Shown piece after piece: positions 17,721 to 27,224 of a DNA stretch of 64,000 nt. This DNA is from an uncultured Alistipes sp. (GTDB lineage Bacteria > Bacteroidota > Bacteroidia > Bacteroidales > Rikenellaceae). The stretch spans positions 177,259 through 241,258 of the forward strand of contig CALUIK010000003.1 of the NCBI GenBank assembly GCA_944320685.1, in the 5' to 3' direction. The notes below the pieces were generated by a model. That model was not told where the DNA came from, did no database searches, and saw only the letters and a program-made list of their open reading frames with translations. How positions within the stretch are numbered: the first letter of the stretch is position 1; each line of letters starts with the position of its first letter. A program made the translations under genes and the position numbers.

Positions 17721-18737
17721 CTAACGTCTGTTGTTTTTGATGAGTGCGATCATGTGTTCGACCGTCTTTACGGCGTCGCCTACGATGGCGTAGTCGGCGA
17801 TGCGGTGTATGGGTGCATCCGCGTCGCAGTTTATAGAGATTATACAGGCCGATTTGTCCATGCCGACGGTGTGTTGCACCTGCCCCGAGATACCGCAGGC
17901 AATATAGAGCTTCGGCCGCACTGTGATGCCCGTCTGTCCGATCATGCGTTCGTAGCCTCCGACATATCCGGCATCGATGGCGGCACGGGTGGCGCCCACC
18001 TCACCGCCCAACATCTCGGCAAGGCGGAAAAGCACCTCGAAGTTCTCGGCGCTGCCCATTCCGTAGCCGCCGGCGACTATCACTTTGGCCGACTTTAGAT
18101 CTACGCCGCGTTCGCGCGCCGTCTTCTCGATGATCGAGACGGCGAAGTCTTCTTTCTTGAGCAGCGCCGTCGTGTCTACCATGATGCATTTGCCCTGTAC
18201 GGGCTTTCCGAGCGGTTCCTTGGCCATAACGCCCTCGCGTATGGTGGCCATCTGCGGGCGTGTCGAGGGCGATATTATGGTCGTAAGCTGGTTGGCTACG
18301 AAACTCGGGCGGATGCACTTCAACACACCTTTGTATTCATTGCCCCGATACGAGCAGTCTCCGAGTTCGAGCGCCGTGCAGTCGGCCGTGAGTCCGCATC
18401 CCAGTTCTGCGGCAAGGCGCGGGGCCATATCGCGCCCTACGGATGTGGCTCCGGCCAAAAAGATGTCGGGCTGTTCGGCCTCGACGACATGTTTCGCTAT
18501 GCGGACATAAGGCAGCGTGAGGTAATCCTTCAGTCGCTCGTCTTCGGCGCAGAAGACTTTGGCGGCACCGTAGCGGAAGGCTTCCTCGGCCAGATGAGCC
18601 GTGCGGCCGCCTATGATCAGGGCTTCGAGTTCGCCACCCGTTTCGGCAGCCAGACGCCGCCCTTTGGTAAGAAGTTCCAGACCCACCTCGCTCAGTGCAC
18701 CGTCGCGGGTCTGGCAGAATATCATGACTTTGTTCAT
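17721..18737 (-). CDS. etfA: electron transfer flavoprotein alpha subunit
   Basis: EtfA binds FAD and partners EtfB to carry electrons between acyl-CoA dehydrogenase and a quinone or ferredoxin acceptor. The 338-residue protein starts MNKVMIFCQTRDG. The domain I alpha/beta fold includes FLAGATSVGRDMAPRLAAELGCG. The C-terminal FAD domain carries VIVAGGYGMGS, GATRAAIDAGYVG, GQTGITVRPKLYIACGISG, and QHTVGMDKSACIISIN with the typical final DADAPIHRIADYAIVGD. The start lies 17 bp before the etfB stop; an upstream ATG 18 codons earlier is in frame but would extend far into etfB and precede the family N-terminus. The set matches the classical two-subunit ETF. Confidence 0.95.
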   Translation of the reverse strand: MNKVMIFCQTRDGALSEVGLELLTKGRRLAAETGGELEALIIGGRTAHLAEEAFRYGAAKVFCAEDERLKDYLTLPYVRIAKHVVEAEQPDIFLAGATSVGRDMAPRLAAELGCGLTADCTALELGDCSYRGNEYKGVLKCIRPSFVANQLTTIISPSTRPQMATIREGVMAKEPLGKPVQGKCIMVDTTALLKKEDFAVSIIEKTARERGVDLKSAKVIVAGGYGMGSAENFEVLFRLAEMLGGEVGATRAAIDAGYVGGYERMIGQTGITVRPKLYIACGISGQVQHTVGMDKSACIISINCDADAPIHRIADYAIVGDAVKTVEHMIALIKNNRR

Positions 18738-18753
18738 CTCTCTACGCTTAATC

Positions 18754-19563
18754 CTATTCGACAATGTGGCTTTCGACAAGTCTTGCGACAAACTCCGACA
18801 GTGAATTCTCGTCGCTTGCCACCCACTCGGTATCCTTATGCCCTGCTACGATGGTGCGACTCTCCACCACCTGTGTGGGCGAACCGCCCAAGCCGTAGCG
18901 GGATGTGTCTCCTCCCAGATCGTCGGCCGTCCATACGGTCACGGGCTGTTTTTTGTATTCGAGTATCCGGCGCACGTTGCTCGGGCGGCACTCGGCCGCG
19001 CCGCTGCCGCCGACTGTGACGACTGCGGGCAGGGTGGTGCGCACGACCTCCGTCTCGTCATCCGAGACGCGGCGTATCTCTATACTGCCGTCCTCGCAGG
19101 GGGTGACCTGTTCGGCGTACGTTACCTGCGGCCATCCGAGCCATAGTGCCGTCTGTGGGCCAACATGGGCCGTGTCGCCGTCGATAGACTGGCGTCCCGC
19201 CAATATCAGATCGGGGCTTATCCTCCGCGCAGCCATGGCCAGCGCATACGAGGTGGCCATGGTGTCGGCTCCGGCAAAGCGGCGGTCGGAGAGGAGTATA
19301 CCCTCATCGGCACCGCGGTATATGCCGTCGCGCAGCACCTCTTCGGCACGCTGCGGTCCCATGCTTATCAATATTACTTGGCTCCCGTCGATACGATCTT
19401 TGATGCGGAGCGCCTGTTCGAGGGCGTTCAGATCGTCGGGATTGCAGATAGCCGGCAGTGCGTTGCGATCGATAGTGCCGTCGGCTCCGACCGTCGCCTC
19501 CACCGTTTCGCGGGTATCGGTGACTTGCTTCACGAGAACCGCGATTTTCAAACCTTTCATCAA
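18754..19563 (-). CDS. etfB: electron transfer flavoprotein beta subunit
   Basis: The 269-residue EtfB starts MMKGLKIAVLVKQVTDT, with the family's KQV(P/T)DT motif. NPDDLNALEQALRIKD and the AMP-binding region ILAGRQSIDGDTAHVGPQTALWLGWPQVTY follow; the DGDT-GPQ segment is diagnostic. It is the first gene of the operon and is followed by etfA (overlapping) and acyl-CoA dehydrogenase. A -7 box lies 26 bp upstream. In anaerobes such ETFs may either be ordinary dehydrogenase partners or bifurcate. No Rnf genes are in the window, so this is undecided. Confidence 0.95.
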   Translation of the reverse strand: MMKGLKIAVLVKQVTDTRETVEATVGADGTIDRNALPAICNPDDLNALEQALRIKDRIDGSQVILISMGPQRAEEVLRDGIYRGADEGILLSDRRFAGADTMATSYALAMAARRISPDLILAGRQSIDGDTAHVGPQTALWLGWPQVTYAEQVTPCEDGSIEIRRVSDDETEVVRTTLPAVVTVGGSGAAECRPSNVRRILEYKKQPVTVWTADDLGGDTSRYGLGGSPTQVVESRTIVAGHKDTEWVASDENSLSEFVARLVESHIVE

Positions 19564-19588
19564 TACTAAATATTCTTAAAAACCTGCG

Positions 19589-19596
19589 CAAAAATA
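19589..19596 (-). promoter_or_regulatory. -7 box for etfB-etfA-acd
   Basis: TATTTTTG on the minus strand fits TAnnTTTG, 26 bp before the etfB ATG. No clear -33 TTG is present at the expected spacing. Confidence 0.5.
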
Positions 19597-19736
19597 GAAC
19601 ATCGGCCCCTTACGGAAAGAAAAGCGGAGGGTTTTTCCGTCACAACATAGGATGCATTCATCACAAAAATGGCTGCGTAAGACCGTTTTGCGGCATTTTA
19701 CCTCCTTTTGTACATGTGTTATTTGTATAACAACGC

Positions 19737-19769
19737 AAGCCGGCTGCCGCGTATGGCGGCAGCCGGCTT
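19737..19769 (-). terminator. hairpin downstream of the pyr operon
   Basis: A perfect 14-bp GC-rich inverted repeat AAGCCGGCTGCCGC/GCGGCAGCCGGCTT with a 5-nt loop, 18 bp after the pyrD stop. Only a weak T stretch follows on the minus strand, so it may be a terminator or a 3' stability hairpin. Confidence 0.65.
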
Positions 19770-19786
19770 TAGCGGACAGGGAGGCA

Positions 19787-20713
19787 CTACTGTTTCTGTG
19801 CCGCTCCGATGATGTCTTTCAGACGCGTAATTCCCAAGCGTTGCATCTCGCGGGGAAGATCCTCGATAATGCGTTTGCATGCATAGGGGTCTTTAAGGTT
19901 TGCGGCACCTACCTGTACTGCCGAAGCTCCGGCCATCATCATCTCGATTACGTCCGAAGCGCTCTCCACGCCGCCGCAGCCCATGACGGGAACCTTGCAT
20001 GCCGCCGCAACCTGATATACCATGCGCAGAGCAACGGGGAAGACAGCGGGCCCCGAGAACCCTCCCATCGTGTTGGCTATGACGGGGCGGCGGCGCAGGG
20101 TGTCGATACGCATGCCGAGCAGCGTGTTTATGAGGCAGATGCCGTCGGCGCCGGCCTCCTCGCAGGCCAAGGCTATCGAGACGATGTCGGTGACGTTGGG
20201 GCTGAGTTTGATGAATACGGGCTTCGTGGTTACATTCTTCACGGCGCGTGTCACCTCGGCGACGGCCGTACAGTCGGTGCCGAAGCTCATGCCACCGTTA
20301 TGTACGTTGGGGCACGAAACGTTTACCTCGATTATCTCCACCTGCTCCTCGCGGTCGATCTTGGCACAGCATTCGGCGTACTCGTCGACCGAGAAGCCGC
20401 TGATGTTGGCGATGATCGGCTTGCGGAATATCGACCGCAGGTGCGGGAGTTCCTCGGCGATGACGGCGTCGATGCCGGGGTTTTGCAGGCCGACCGAGTT
20501 GATCATGCCGGCACGGCATTCGGCGATACGCGGCGTCGGGTTGCCGAAGCGGGCCTCGCGCGTGGTTCCTTTGAACGAGATGGCTCCCAGAATGTTTATG
20601 TCGTAGAATTCGTTGTGTTCGCGGCCGAACCCGAAGGTGCCGCTGGCGGGGATGACGGGGTTGTCCAGTGCCACGCCGCACAATTCCACAGTGAGATCGA
20701 AATCGTTTGCCAT
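19787..20713 (-). CDS. pyrD: dihydroorotate dehydrogenase B, catalytic subunit
   Basis: PyrD (class 1B) oxidises dihydroorotate to orotate and passes electrons through PyrK to NAD. The 308-residue TIM barrel carries VIPASGTFGFGRE, EVNVSCPNVHNGGMSFG (whose Cys is the catalytic base of class 1 enzymes), FIKLSPNVTDIVSIA, LINTLLGMRIDTL, GGFSGPAVFPVALRM and MGCGGVESASDVIEMMMAG. The start was chosen by the strong SD AAAGGAGG seven bases ahead of the ATG; in-frame upstream ATGs lie within pyrK. It is the last gene of the pyrC-carA-carB-pyrK-pyrD operon, 11 bp after pyrK. Pairing with pyrK confirms the class 1B form. Confidence 0.95.
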   Translation of the reverse strand: MANDFDLTVELCGVALDNPVIPASGTFGFGREHNEFYDINILGAISFKGTTREARFGNPTPRIAECRAGMINSVGLQNPGIDAVIAEELPHLRSIFRKPIIANISGFSVDEYAECCAKIDREEQVEIIEVNVSCPNVHNGGMSFGTDCTAVAEVTRAVKNVTTKPVFIKLSPNVTDIVSIALACEEAGADGICLINTLLGMRIDTLRRRPVIANTMGGFSGPAVFPVALRMVYQVAAACKVPVMGCGGVESASDVIEMMMAGASAVQVGAANLKDPYACKRIIEDLPREMQRLGITRLKDIIGAAQKQ

Positions 20714-20724
20714 AGATGCCTCCT

Positions 20725-21465
20725 TTACCATATTATCTCCTCGCGTTTCATTACGGGGCCGTCCTTGCATATGCGTTTGTTGCCAGCGAGTGTCTTGCAG
20801 CTGCAGCCCATGCAGGCACCGAAACCGCAACCCATGCGTTCTTCGAAACTCAACTCGCCCGGCACGTTACATGAGAGGCTCAACGCCCGCAGCATGGGCA
20901 GGGGCCCGCAGGCGTAGAAGTAGTCGAACTCTATTCCCTTTTCGCGTACGGCGTCTGTGACGAACCCCTTGATGCCGAGCGAACCGTCTGCAGTAGTGAC
21001 ATATACCTCAGTACCCAAAGCCATGAATTCGTCGGCATAAAATACCTCCGAGGCTGTGTTGAATCCCAGCACCACGCTCACCTTGCGGCCGCGGGCGATC
21101 AGCTCTTTTGCCAGACGGAAGAGGGGCGGAACGCCCACGCCGCCGCCCACAAGCAGCGGGCGGCGACATTCGGCATCGGCATCGAAGCCGTTGCCGAGTC
21201 CCGTCAGCATGTCGAGTCCGCGGCCTGCCTCCATACGGCTCATCGTCTCGGTGCCACGTCCCACAACCTTGTATATGAGGACGATCGTGTTCTCCGTGTA
21301 GTCGCATACCGAGATGGGGCGCCGCAGATAGAAGCCGTCGAGTTCGATATTGACGAACTGTCCCGGGCGTGTTATCCACTGCGTGTCGCCTTCGACAACC
21401 ATGCGGTAAACCGCGGGCGTGAGAGGTTCGTTCGATACTATGCGGTATGTTCCCTTCTTGTACAT
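20725..21465 (-). CDS. pyrK: dihydroorotate dehydrogenase B, electron transfer subunit PyrK
   Basis: PyrK carries FAD and a [2Fe-2S] cluster and links PyrD to NAD. The roughly 246-residue protein has an FAD-binding barrel with PGQFVNIELDGFYLRRPISV (RxxS-type FAD motif), an NAD domain with LLVGGGVGVPPLFRLAKEL, and the cluster ligands in ERMGCGFGACMGCSCKT plus a later Cys in NKRICKDGP. An ATG five codons upstream (21480) would overlap carB by 11 bp; the inner start better matches the family N-terminus and keeps a 4-bp gap. It sits between carB and pyrD in the pyrimidine operon. Confidence 0.93.
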   Translation of the reverse strand: MYKKGTYRIVSNEPLTPAVYRMVVEGDTQWITRPGQFVNIELDGFYLRRPISVCDYTENTIVLIYKVVGRGTETMSRMEAGRGLDMLTGLGNGFDADAECRRPLLVGGGVGVPPLFRLAKELIARGRKVSVVLGFNTASEVFYADEFMALGTEVYVTTADGSLGIKGFVTDAVREKGIEFDYFYACGPLPMLRALSLSCNVPGELSFEERMGCGFGACMGCSCKTLAGNKRICKDGPVMKREEIIW

Positions 21466-21469
21466 GGTG

Positions 21470-24400
21470 CTACTCGGCATCGATGGTTGATACTCCGAGC
21501 GTGATCTCCTCCAGCACGTCCAGCAGGACGCTGACCGTCTCCAGTGCCGTGAATATCGTCACGTTGTTCTCGGCGGCGGCGCGGCGTATGTCGTAGCCGT
21601 CGCGGCGCGTACTGTGCTGGTTGACGTCGATAGTGTTGATCACGTAGGTTACATGGCCCTTGCGCAGCGAATCGTATATCTCGGTGCTCCCCTCGCTCAG
21701 CTTGCGCAGGTGGCGTGTGCGTATGCCGTGGCTGCGCAGGAACTCGCACGTACCCTTCGTGGCCTCGATGTTGAACCCCAGATTGTAGAAACGGCGTATC
21801 AGAGGCAGCGCTCGCTCCTTGTCTTGGTCGGCGATGGTGACGAAGATCGTACCGTAGTTGGCCACGGTCATGCCCGACGACTGCAGTGACTTGTACAGTG
21901 CGCGCGTGAGGCTCTTGTCGTAGCCTATGGCCTCGCCCGTAGACTTCATCTCGGGCGAGAGGTATGAATCCACGCCGCGGATCTTGGCGAACGAGAATGC
22001 AGGCGACTTGACGAACCAGCGGCTCCGCTCCTTATGGTAGACCTCTGTTATACCCTGTTCGCGTAGCGAATGGCCGAGGATGACCAGCGTGGCGATCTTG
22101 GCCATGGGCACGCCCGTCGACTTCGAGAGGAAGGGCACTGTACGCGACGAACGCGGGTTGACTTCGATGACGTACACCTTGTCGTTGCCGTCGACGATGA
22201 ACTGTATGTTGAACAGTCCCACGATGCCGATGGCCAGCCCCAACTGCTTGGTATACTCGATAATGGTATCCTTCACCTGCTGGCTCACGCTGAAGGTGGG
22301 GTAGACGCTGATGCTGTCGCCCGAGTGTATGCCCGTACGCTCGACATGCTCCATGATTCCCGGGATGAAGACATCCTTGCCGTCGCATATGGCGTCCACT
22401 TCGAGTTCCTTGCCCATGATGTACTTGTCGACAAGCACGGGCGACTTCTCGTTTATCTCCACGGCCGAGCGCAGGTAGTGGCGCAGCGTCTCCTCGTTAC
22501 CCACGATCTGCATAGCGCGGCCTCCGAGCACGAAACTCGGGCGTACCAGCACGGGGTAGCCTATACGGTTGGCGGCGGCGACGCCGGCCTCGATGTCGGT
22601 CACGGCCTCGGCTTCGGGCTGAGGTATGCCGACCTTGTTCATTATGTTCTCGAAGAGCTTGCGGTCCTCGGCGTTGTTGATGGCGTCGATGTCCGTACCG
22701 ATGATCTTCACTCCGAGTTTCGACAGCGGTTCGGCCAGATTTATGGCTGTCTGTCCGCCGAGCGACACCACGATGCCGTCGGGCTTCTCCAGTTCGACGA
22801 CGTTCATCACATCCTCTACCGTCAGTGGTTCGAAATAGAGTTTATCGCTGATCGTGTAGTCGGTCGATACGGTTTCGGGGTTGTTGTTGATGATGATGGC
22901 CTCGTAGCCTGCATCCTTGATCGTCCATATGGCGTGTACCGTAGAGTAGTCGAACTCCACGCCCTGTCCGATACGGATGGGACCCGATCCGAGCACCAGA
23001 ATCTTCTTGCGGTTGCTTACCGTCGATTCGTTTTCCTGCTCGTATGTCGAATAGAAGTAGGGCACATACGAGGCGAACTCGCCGGCGCAGGTGTCTATCA
23101 TCTTGTACACAGGGAAGATGCCCTCCTTGCGGCGCAGCAGGAATATCTCCGATTCGCTCATGTCCCACAGCTGGCCGATATATTTGTCACTGAAGCCCAT
23201 GCGCTTGGCCTCGCGCAGCACGCCGGCGTCGCCCTTGGCGGCGGCTACCGTCTTCTCCATCTCGACGATGTTCTTGAACTTCTCGAGGAAGAGCATGTCG
23301 ATCTTGGTGTGGTTGTATATGATGAGCAGGTCGACGCCTTTGCGTATGAGTTGTGCTATGGCATAGAGACGGTCGTCGGTGCCCTTGCGGATATACTCCA
23401 GAAGCGTCTCTACGGCGTAATTGTCGAACTTCTTGTGGTAGATGTGGCATACGCCGGTTTCGAGCGAGCGTACTGCCTTCAGTAGGCTCTCTTCGAGCGT
23501 GCGGCCGATGCTCATCACCTCGCCCGTAGCCTTCATCTGTGTACCCAGCTCGTTGGAGGCATCGCTGAACTTGTCGAAAGGAAAGCGTGCCACCTTCGTC
23601 ACGACATAGTCGAGCGCGGGTTCGAAGCATGCAGGGGTGTTTGCTATGCGTATCTCGTCAAGCGTGAGGCCTACGGCTATCTTGGCGCTGACGCGCGCGA
23701 TGGGGAAGCCGCTCGCCTTCGAGGCCAGCGCCGACGAACGCGACACGCGCGGGTTTACCTCGATGATGTAGTAGCGGAACGACAGCGGGTCGAGCGCGAA
23801 CTGTACGTTGCATCCGCCCTCGATTCCCAACGCGCGGATTATCTTCAGTGCGCTGCCGCGCAGCAACTCGTACTCCTTGTCGGTAAGCGTCTGGCTGGGT
23901 GCCACGACGATCGAGTCACCCGTATGAATGCCTACGGGGTCGACGTTCTCCATGCTGCAGATGGCGATGGCTGTGTCGTTCTTGTCGCGCATCACCTCGA
24001 ATTCGATCTCCTTGTATCCCTTGATACTCTTCTCCACCAGCACCTGATGTACGGGTGAGAGCATCAGCGCATTGTGCATGATTTCTCGCAACTCCTCCTC
24101 CGTATCGGCGAAGCCGCCGCCCGTACCGCCCAGCGTGAAGGCGGGGCGCAGTACTACGGGGTATCCTATCTCGAGTGCGGCCTTGACGCCGTCCTCCATC
24201 GTATTGACCACGATCGATGGCAGGACCGGCTCACCGATGCTGATGCAGAGTTCCTTGAAGAGTTCGCGGTCCTCGGCCTTCTCGATGCTGTGGAATGAGG
24301 TGCCCAGAATCTCCACATGGCACTCGTCGAGTATGCCCTTCTTGGCCAGCTGTACAGCCAGATTCAGACCTGTCTGACCGCCCAGACCCGGCACTATGGC

Positions 24401-24652
24401 GTCGGGGCGCTCGTATCGTACGATCTTGGCCACATACTCCAGCGTAAGCGGCTCCATGTAGACCTTGTCGGCGATGTCGGTGTCTGTCATGATCGTGGCG
24501 GGATTCGAATTGACGAGGATCACCTCATAGCCCTCCTCTTTGAGGGCAAGACAAGCCTGTGTTCCGGCGTAGTCGAACTCGGCGGCCTGACCTATGACGA
24601 TCGGACCCGAACCGATCACCATCACTTTCTTTATATCTGTTCTTTTAGGCAT
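21470..24652 (-). CDS. carB: carbamoyl-phosphate synthase large subunit
   Basis: CarB makes carbamoyl phosphate from bicarbonate, ATP and ammonia for pyrimidines and arginine. The 1060-residue protein is full length with two ATP-grasp halves. The first half starts [20 protein letters not shown] and contains [15 protein letters not shown] and [19 protein letters not shown]. The second half repeats these as [20 protein letters not shown] and [18 protein letters not shown]-terminal MGS-like regulatory domain (from about residue 935, [20 protein letters not shown]) is where UMP or ornithine usually act. Its start overlaps the carA stop by 8 bp, so the two subunits are coupled. It is the only large subunit in the window and looks intact. 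Confidence 0.97.
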   Translation of the reverse strand: MPKRTDIKKVMVIGSGPIVIGQAAEFDYAGTQACLALKEEGYEVILVNSNPATIMTDTDIADKVYMEPLTLEYVAKIVRYERPDAIVPGLGGQTGLNLAVQLAKKGILDECHVEILGTSFHSIEKAEDRELFKELCISIGEPVLPSIVVNTMEDGVKAALEIGYPVVLRPAFTLGGTGGGFADTEEELREIMHNALMLSPVHQVLVEKSIKGYKEIEFEVMRDKNDTAIAICSMENVDPVGIHTGDSIVVAPSQTLTDKEYELLRGSALKIIRALGIEGGCNVQFALDPLSFRYYIIEVNPRVSRSSALASKASGFPIARVSAKIAVGLTLDEIRIANTPACFEPALDYVVTKVARFPFDKFSDASNELGTQMKATGEVMSIGRTLEESLLKAVRSLETGVCHIYHKKFDNYAVETLLEYIRKGTDDRLYAIAQLIRKGVDLLIIYNHTKIDMLFLEKFKNIVEMEKTVAAAKGDAGVLREAKRMGFSDKYIGQLWDMSESEIFLLRRKEGIFPVYKMIDTCAGEFASYVPYFYSTYEQENESTVSNRKKILVLGSGPIRIGQGVEFDYSTVHAIWTIKDAGYEAIIINNNPETVSTDYTISDKLYFEPLTVEDVMNVVELEKPDGIVVSLGGQTAINLAEPLSKLGVKIIGTDIDAINNAEDRKLFENIMNKVGIPQPEAEAVTDIEAGVAAANRIGYPVLVRPSFVLGGRAMQIVGNEETLRHYLRSAVEINEKSPVLVDKYIMGKELEVDAICDGKDVFIPGIMEHVERTGIHSGDSISVYPTFSVSQQVKDTIIEYTKQLGLAIGIVGLFNIQFIVDGNDKVYVIEVNPRSSRTVPFLSKSTGVPMAKIATLVILGHSLREQGITEVYHKERSRWFVKSPAFSFAKIRGVDSYLSPEMKSTGEAIGYDKSLTRALYKSLQSSGMTVANYGTIFVTIADQDKERALPLIRRFYNLGFNIEATKGTCEFLRSHGIRTRHLRKLSEGSTEIYDSLRKGHVTYVINTIDVNQHSTRRDGYDIRRAAAENNVTIFTALETVSVLLDVLEEITLGVSTIDAE

Positions 24653-25736
24653 TTTGATACTCCTCCATCATTTTAATGAATTTATCGAAAAGGTAGAAAC
24701 TGTCGTGCGGTCCCGGGGCACTCTCGGGGTGGTATTGTACCGAGAAGACCTTGTCGGCGGCGCACTCCGCACCTTCGACCGTATTGTCGAGCAGGTCGGC
24801 GTGCGTCACGCGAAGGGGCGTGGCCTCGAGCGATGCGGCGTCAACGGCATAGCTGTGTCCTTGGCTCGTGATCTCGATACCGTTGGTGTCGAGGTTGCGC
24901 ACAGGGTGGTTTCCTCCGCAGTGTCCGTGTTCCATGCGGTAGGTCTTGGCGCCGTATGCCAGCGCTATGAGCTGGTGTCCGAGCCCTATGCCGAATATGG
25001 GTATGCGCCCGCGCAGCGACTTGACGAGTTCTACCACCTCCGGCACGTTGGTCGGGTCGCCCGGACCGTTTGAGATGAGCACGCCGTCGGGATTGAAGGC
25101 CATGATTTCGTTTAGGGAGGTGTCGTACGGCACGACCGTAACGTTGCAACCGCGTTCGTTGAAGTAGCGTATGATGCTGTACTTGATGCCGCAGTCGACC
25201 GCCACGATGTCGTATTTATGATTGGGCGTACGTGAGAACCAACGCTTGCGGCAGCTTACCTGCTTCACTTGATCGGTGGCGGCAGGCGTGGCGCGTATCA
25301 TCTCCAGCGCCGCCTCGCGTGAGGTCTCCATATTGACGATGGCGGCACGGCGGCATCCCTTGTCACGGATTATGCGCGTGATCATGCGGGTGTCTACGCC
25401 GCTGATGCCCGGTATCCCCTGTTCCTCGAGTATCTCCGAGAAGGTTTTGGTGTAGCGGAAATTGCTCGGTGTGTCGTTGCATTCACGTACGACCATCGCT
25501 CCGACAGAGGCCGACTTTGATTCGAAGTCCTCGTCCGTAATACCGTAATTGCCTATGACAGGATAGGTCATCACAACCATCAGTCCTGCGCATGAAGGGT
25601 CGGAGAGTATCTCCTGATAACCCACCATGGCTGTGCAGAAGACCAACTCGCAAACGCGCTCGACATCGGCTCCGCAACTGTAGCCGAGGAACTCGCAGCC
25701 GTTTTCGAGAACTAACTTTTTCGTAAATGGTTTCAT
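24645..25736 (-). CDS. carA: carbamoyl-phosphate synthase small subunit, catalytic Cys replaced by Gly
   Basis: CarA is normally a class I glutamine amidotransferase that feeds ammonia to CarB. The 363-residue protein has the CPSase N-terminal domain ([25 protein letters not shown]) and a GATase domain ([22 protein letters not shown]). The nucleophile-elbow motif, normally GICLGHQ, reads GIGLGHQ: residue 251 is Gly, encoded by GGG at 24986-24984. The other triad members are present in QYHPES (H336, E338), as is GGNHPVR. So the fold looks intact but glutamine hydrolysis should be lost. It lies between pyrC and carB, overlapping carB by 8 bp. Whether this is a genus trait, a real loss or a base-call error cannot be decided here. 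Confidence 0.93.
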   Translation of the reverse strand: MKPFTKKLVLENGCEFLGYSCGADVERVCELVFCTAMVGYQEILSDPSCAGLMVVMTYPVIGNYGITDEDFESKSASVGAMVVRECNDTPSNFRYTKTFSEILEEQGIPGISGVDTRMITRIIRDKGCRRAAIVNMETSREAALEMIRATPAATDQVKQVSCRKRWFSRTPNHKYDIVAVDCGIKYSIIRYFNERGCNVTVVPYDTSLNEIMAFNPDGVLISNGPGDPTNVPEVVELVKSLRGRIPIFGIGLGHQLIALAYGAKTYRMEHGHCGGNHPVRNLDTNGIEITSQGHSYAVDAASLEATPLRVTHADLLDNTVEGAECAADKVFSVQYHPESAPGPHDSFYLFDKFIKMMEEYQNA

Positions 25737-25752
25737 TTGTTCGTATTATGAA

Positions 25753-27039
25753 TTAATTGTATTTCGTTTCGTACGCTTTCCTGCCGTCGCACAGCGTCAG
25801 GCGGCACGTGCCGCGCAGGCACCACCCTTCGAACGGGGTACTGCGCCCCTTGGAAAGGAATGCGGCGGGATCGACCGTAAATTCCGTGCCGGTGTCGAAT
25901 ACTGCAATGTCGGCCTTCTCTCCCGCCGTCAGGCCGCCGCCCAAGGCGAAGATGCGGCGCGGGGCCTCCGCCATGAGTTCTATCATGCGTTCGGGGGTGA
26001 TTATGCCCGTCAGTACGAGTTTCGTGTATATTACCGCGAACGATGTCTCGAGGCCGACTACGCCCATGGCGCTGCCTGCAAGCCCGCGCGACTTCTCTTC
26101 GGCCGTATGCGGCGCATGGTCTGTTGCGATGACGTCGATGGTGCCGTCCTGCACCCCTTCGATCAGGGCGTCGCGGTCTGCAGCCGACCTGATCGGGGGA
26201 TTCATCTTGAAGCGTCCATCTTCCTGAAGGTCGGCGTCGCACATGGTGAGATAGTGCGGCCCTGTCTCGCATGTTATTCGTACGCCGCTGCGTTTGGCTT
26301 CGCGTATGAGCGCCACACTCTCCTTTGTCGATATGTGGCATACGTGGTAACGGCATCCGGTCTCGGCGGCCAACGCTATGTCGCGCTCGATCTGGCGCCA
26401 TTCGCTCTCCGGGCATATGCCCTTGTGCCCGTGTGCGGCGGCATAGGCGCCGTCATGGATATACCCGCCGTGCAACAGGCCGTTCACTTCGCAGTGCGCC
26501 GCAATGATGCATCCTTCGGCAGCTGCGGCACGCATTGCGGCGTGCATCGTCTCCTCGCTCTGTACACCGCTGCCGTCGTCCGAGAAGCCTGCCACGTAAG
26601 GTTTCAGTGCGGCGAAGTCGACCAGTTCGCGCCCGGCCCTGCGGCGTGTTATGGTGGCGTAGGGCAGAACCTTCACCTTGGCGTCACGGGCGATGATCTC
26701 CGTCTCGCGGCAGAGGTTCTCCACCGAGTCGGGAGCCGGTTCCAGATTGGGCATGGCACACACCGTCGTGAATCCTCCGTGTGCCGCTGCCGCCGTCCCC
26801 GTGGCTATGGTCTCCTTGGCGGGAAAACCCGGCTCGCGCAGGTGCACGTGCAGGTCGACGAGACCTGCGGTGACCCACAGCCCGCGGCAGTCCACCACCT
26901 CGTCGCCGGGCAGCGCAACCGCCTGCGGTGTCACCTCGGCGATCCGGTCTCCGCAGACTACGACATCCGCCACGAAAGATTCTCCGCCGCGTATCACACG
27001 GCCATCCTTCAATACGATTCTATGTGCAGCAGCTTTCAT
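25753..27039 (-). CDS. pyrC: dihydroorotase
   Basis: Dihydroorotase closes carbamoyl-aspartate to dihydroorotate. The 428-residue amidohydrolase carries DLHVHLREPGFPAKET (metal ligands HxH), MPNLEPAPDS, IAAHCE, VCHISTKES, and the catalytic Asp in VIATDHAPHT. The start is MKAAAHRIVLKDGRVIRGG; codons further upstream in frame run through the attenuator hairpin and are not part of the protein. It is the first structural gene of pyrC-carA-carB-pyrK-pyrD, 11 nt beyond the T6 run of a leader terminator. That position suggests control by transcription attenuation. There is no SD, which is common in this phylum. Confidence 0.95.
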   Translation of the reverse strand: MKAAAHRIVLKDGRVIRGGESFVADVVVCGDRIAEVTPQAVALPGDEVVDCRGLWVTAGLVDLHVHLREPGFPAKETIATGTAAAAHGGFTTVCAMPNLEPAPDSVENLCRETEIIARDAKVKVLPYATITRRRAGRELVDFAALKPYVAGFSDDGSGVQSEETMHAAMRAAAAEGCIIAAHCEVNGLLHGGYIHDGAYAAAHGHKGICPESEWRQIERDIALAAETGCRYHVCHISTKESVALIREAKRSGVRITCETGPHYLTMCDADLQEDGRFKMNPPIRSAADRDALIEGVQDGTIDVIATDHAPHTAEEKSRGLAGSAMGVVGLETSFAVIYTKLVLTGIITPERMIELMAEAPRRIFALGGGLTAGEKADIAVFDTGTEFTVDPAAFLSKGRSTPFEGWCLRGTCRLTLCDGRKAYETKYN

Positions 27040-27049
27040 ATATGTACAC

Positions 27050-27075
27050 AAAAAAGGCGACCGATAAAGCCGCCT
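27050..27075 (-). terminator. pyr leader attenuator (terminator hairpin plus T6)
   Basis: On the minus strand AGGCGGC (27075-27069) pairs with GTCGCCT (27061-27055) as 7 bp with one G-T pair, with a 7-nt loop. Six T residues follow, the first shared with the stem end. It ends 11 nt before the pyrC ATG and starts 5 nt after the stop of a leader ORF, so a ribosome finishing that ORF would cover the left arm. Confidence 0.65.
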
Positions 27076-27080
27076 GTATA

Positions 27081-27206
27081 TCAAAAACAATAAATAATAT
27101 TGACGATTTGTCGAAAACCGACGTTGGAAACCGAAAAACGATACCCCCTGCATTCATTGGCACAACAGGCGCGATGCTCGGGATGTATGTCAGTCTTACG
27201 TTTCAT
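27081..27206 (-). CDS. putative 41-residue pyr leader peptide
   Basis: The ATG lies about 12 nt after the predicted transcription start, and 41 codons run to TGA 5 nt before the attenuator hairpin. The RNA is U-rich where E. coli pyrBI pause sites would be: a U5 tract at 27138-27134, UUUU within 27120-27111, and a final UUAUUUAUUGUUUUUGA containing the stop. The peptide begins MKRKTDIHPEHR, has four Cys, and matches no enzyme I know. Its length is close to the 44-residue E. coli PyrL. Its first dozen residues faintly recall ribosomal protein L31, probably by chance. Translation is inferred from layout, not from similarity. Confidence 0.5.
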   Translation of the reverse strand: MKRKTDIHPEHRACCANECRGYRFSVSNVGFRQIVNIIYCF

Positions 27207-27224
27207 GAGAGCCGTTCTTCGGTG

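Noticed and set aside
22070..23485. 471-codon plus-strand frame within carB
   Set aside because: Shadow frame; carB on the minus strand is intact with all motifs.
27201..27206. Treating the pyr leader ORF as a broken rpmE pseudogene
   Set aside because: Only about 12 residues look alike; layout fits a leader peptide better. Kept as a low-interest note.
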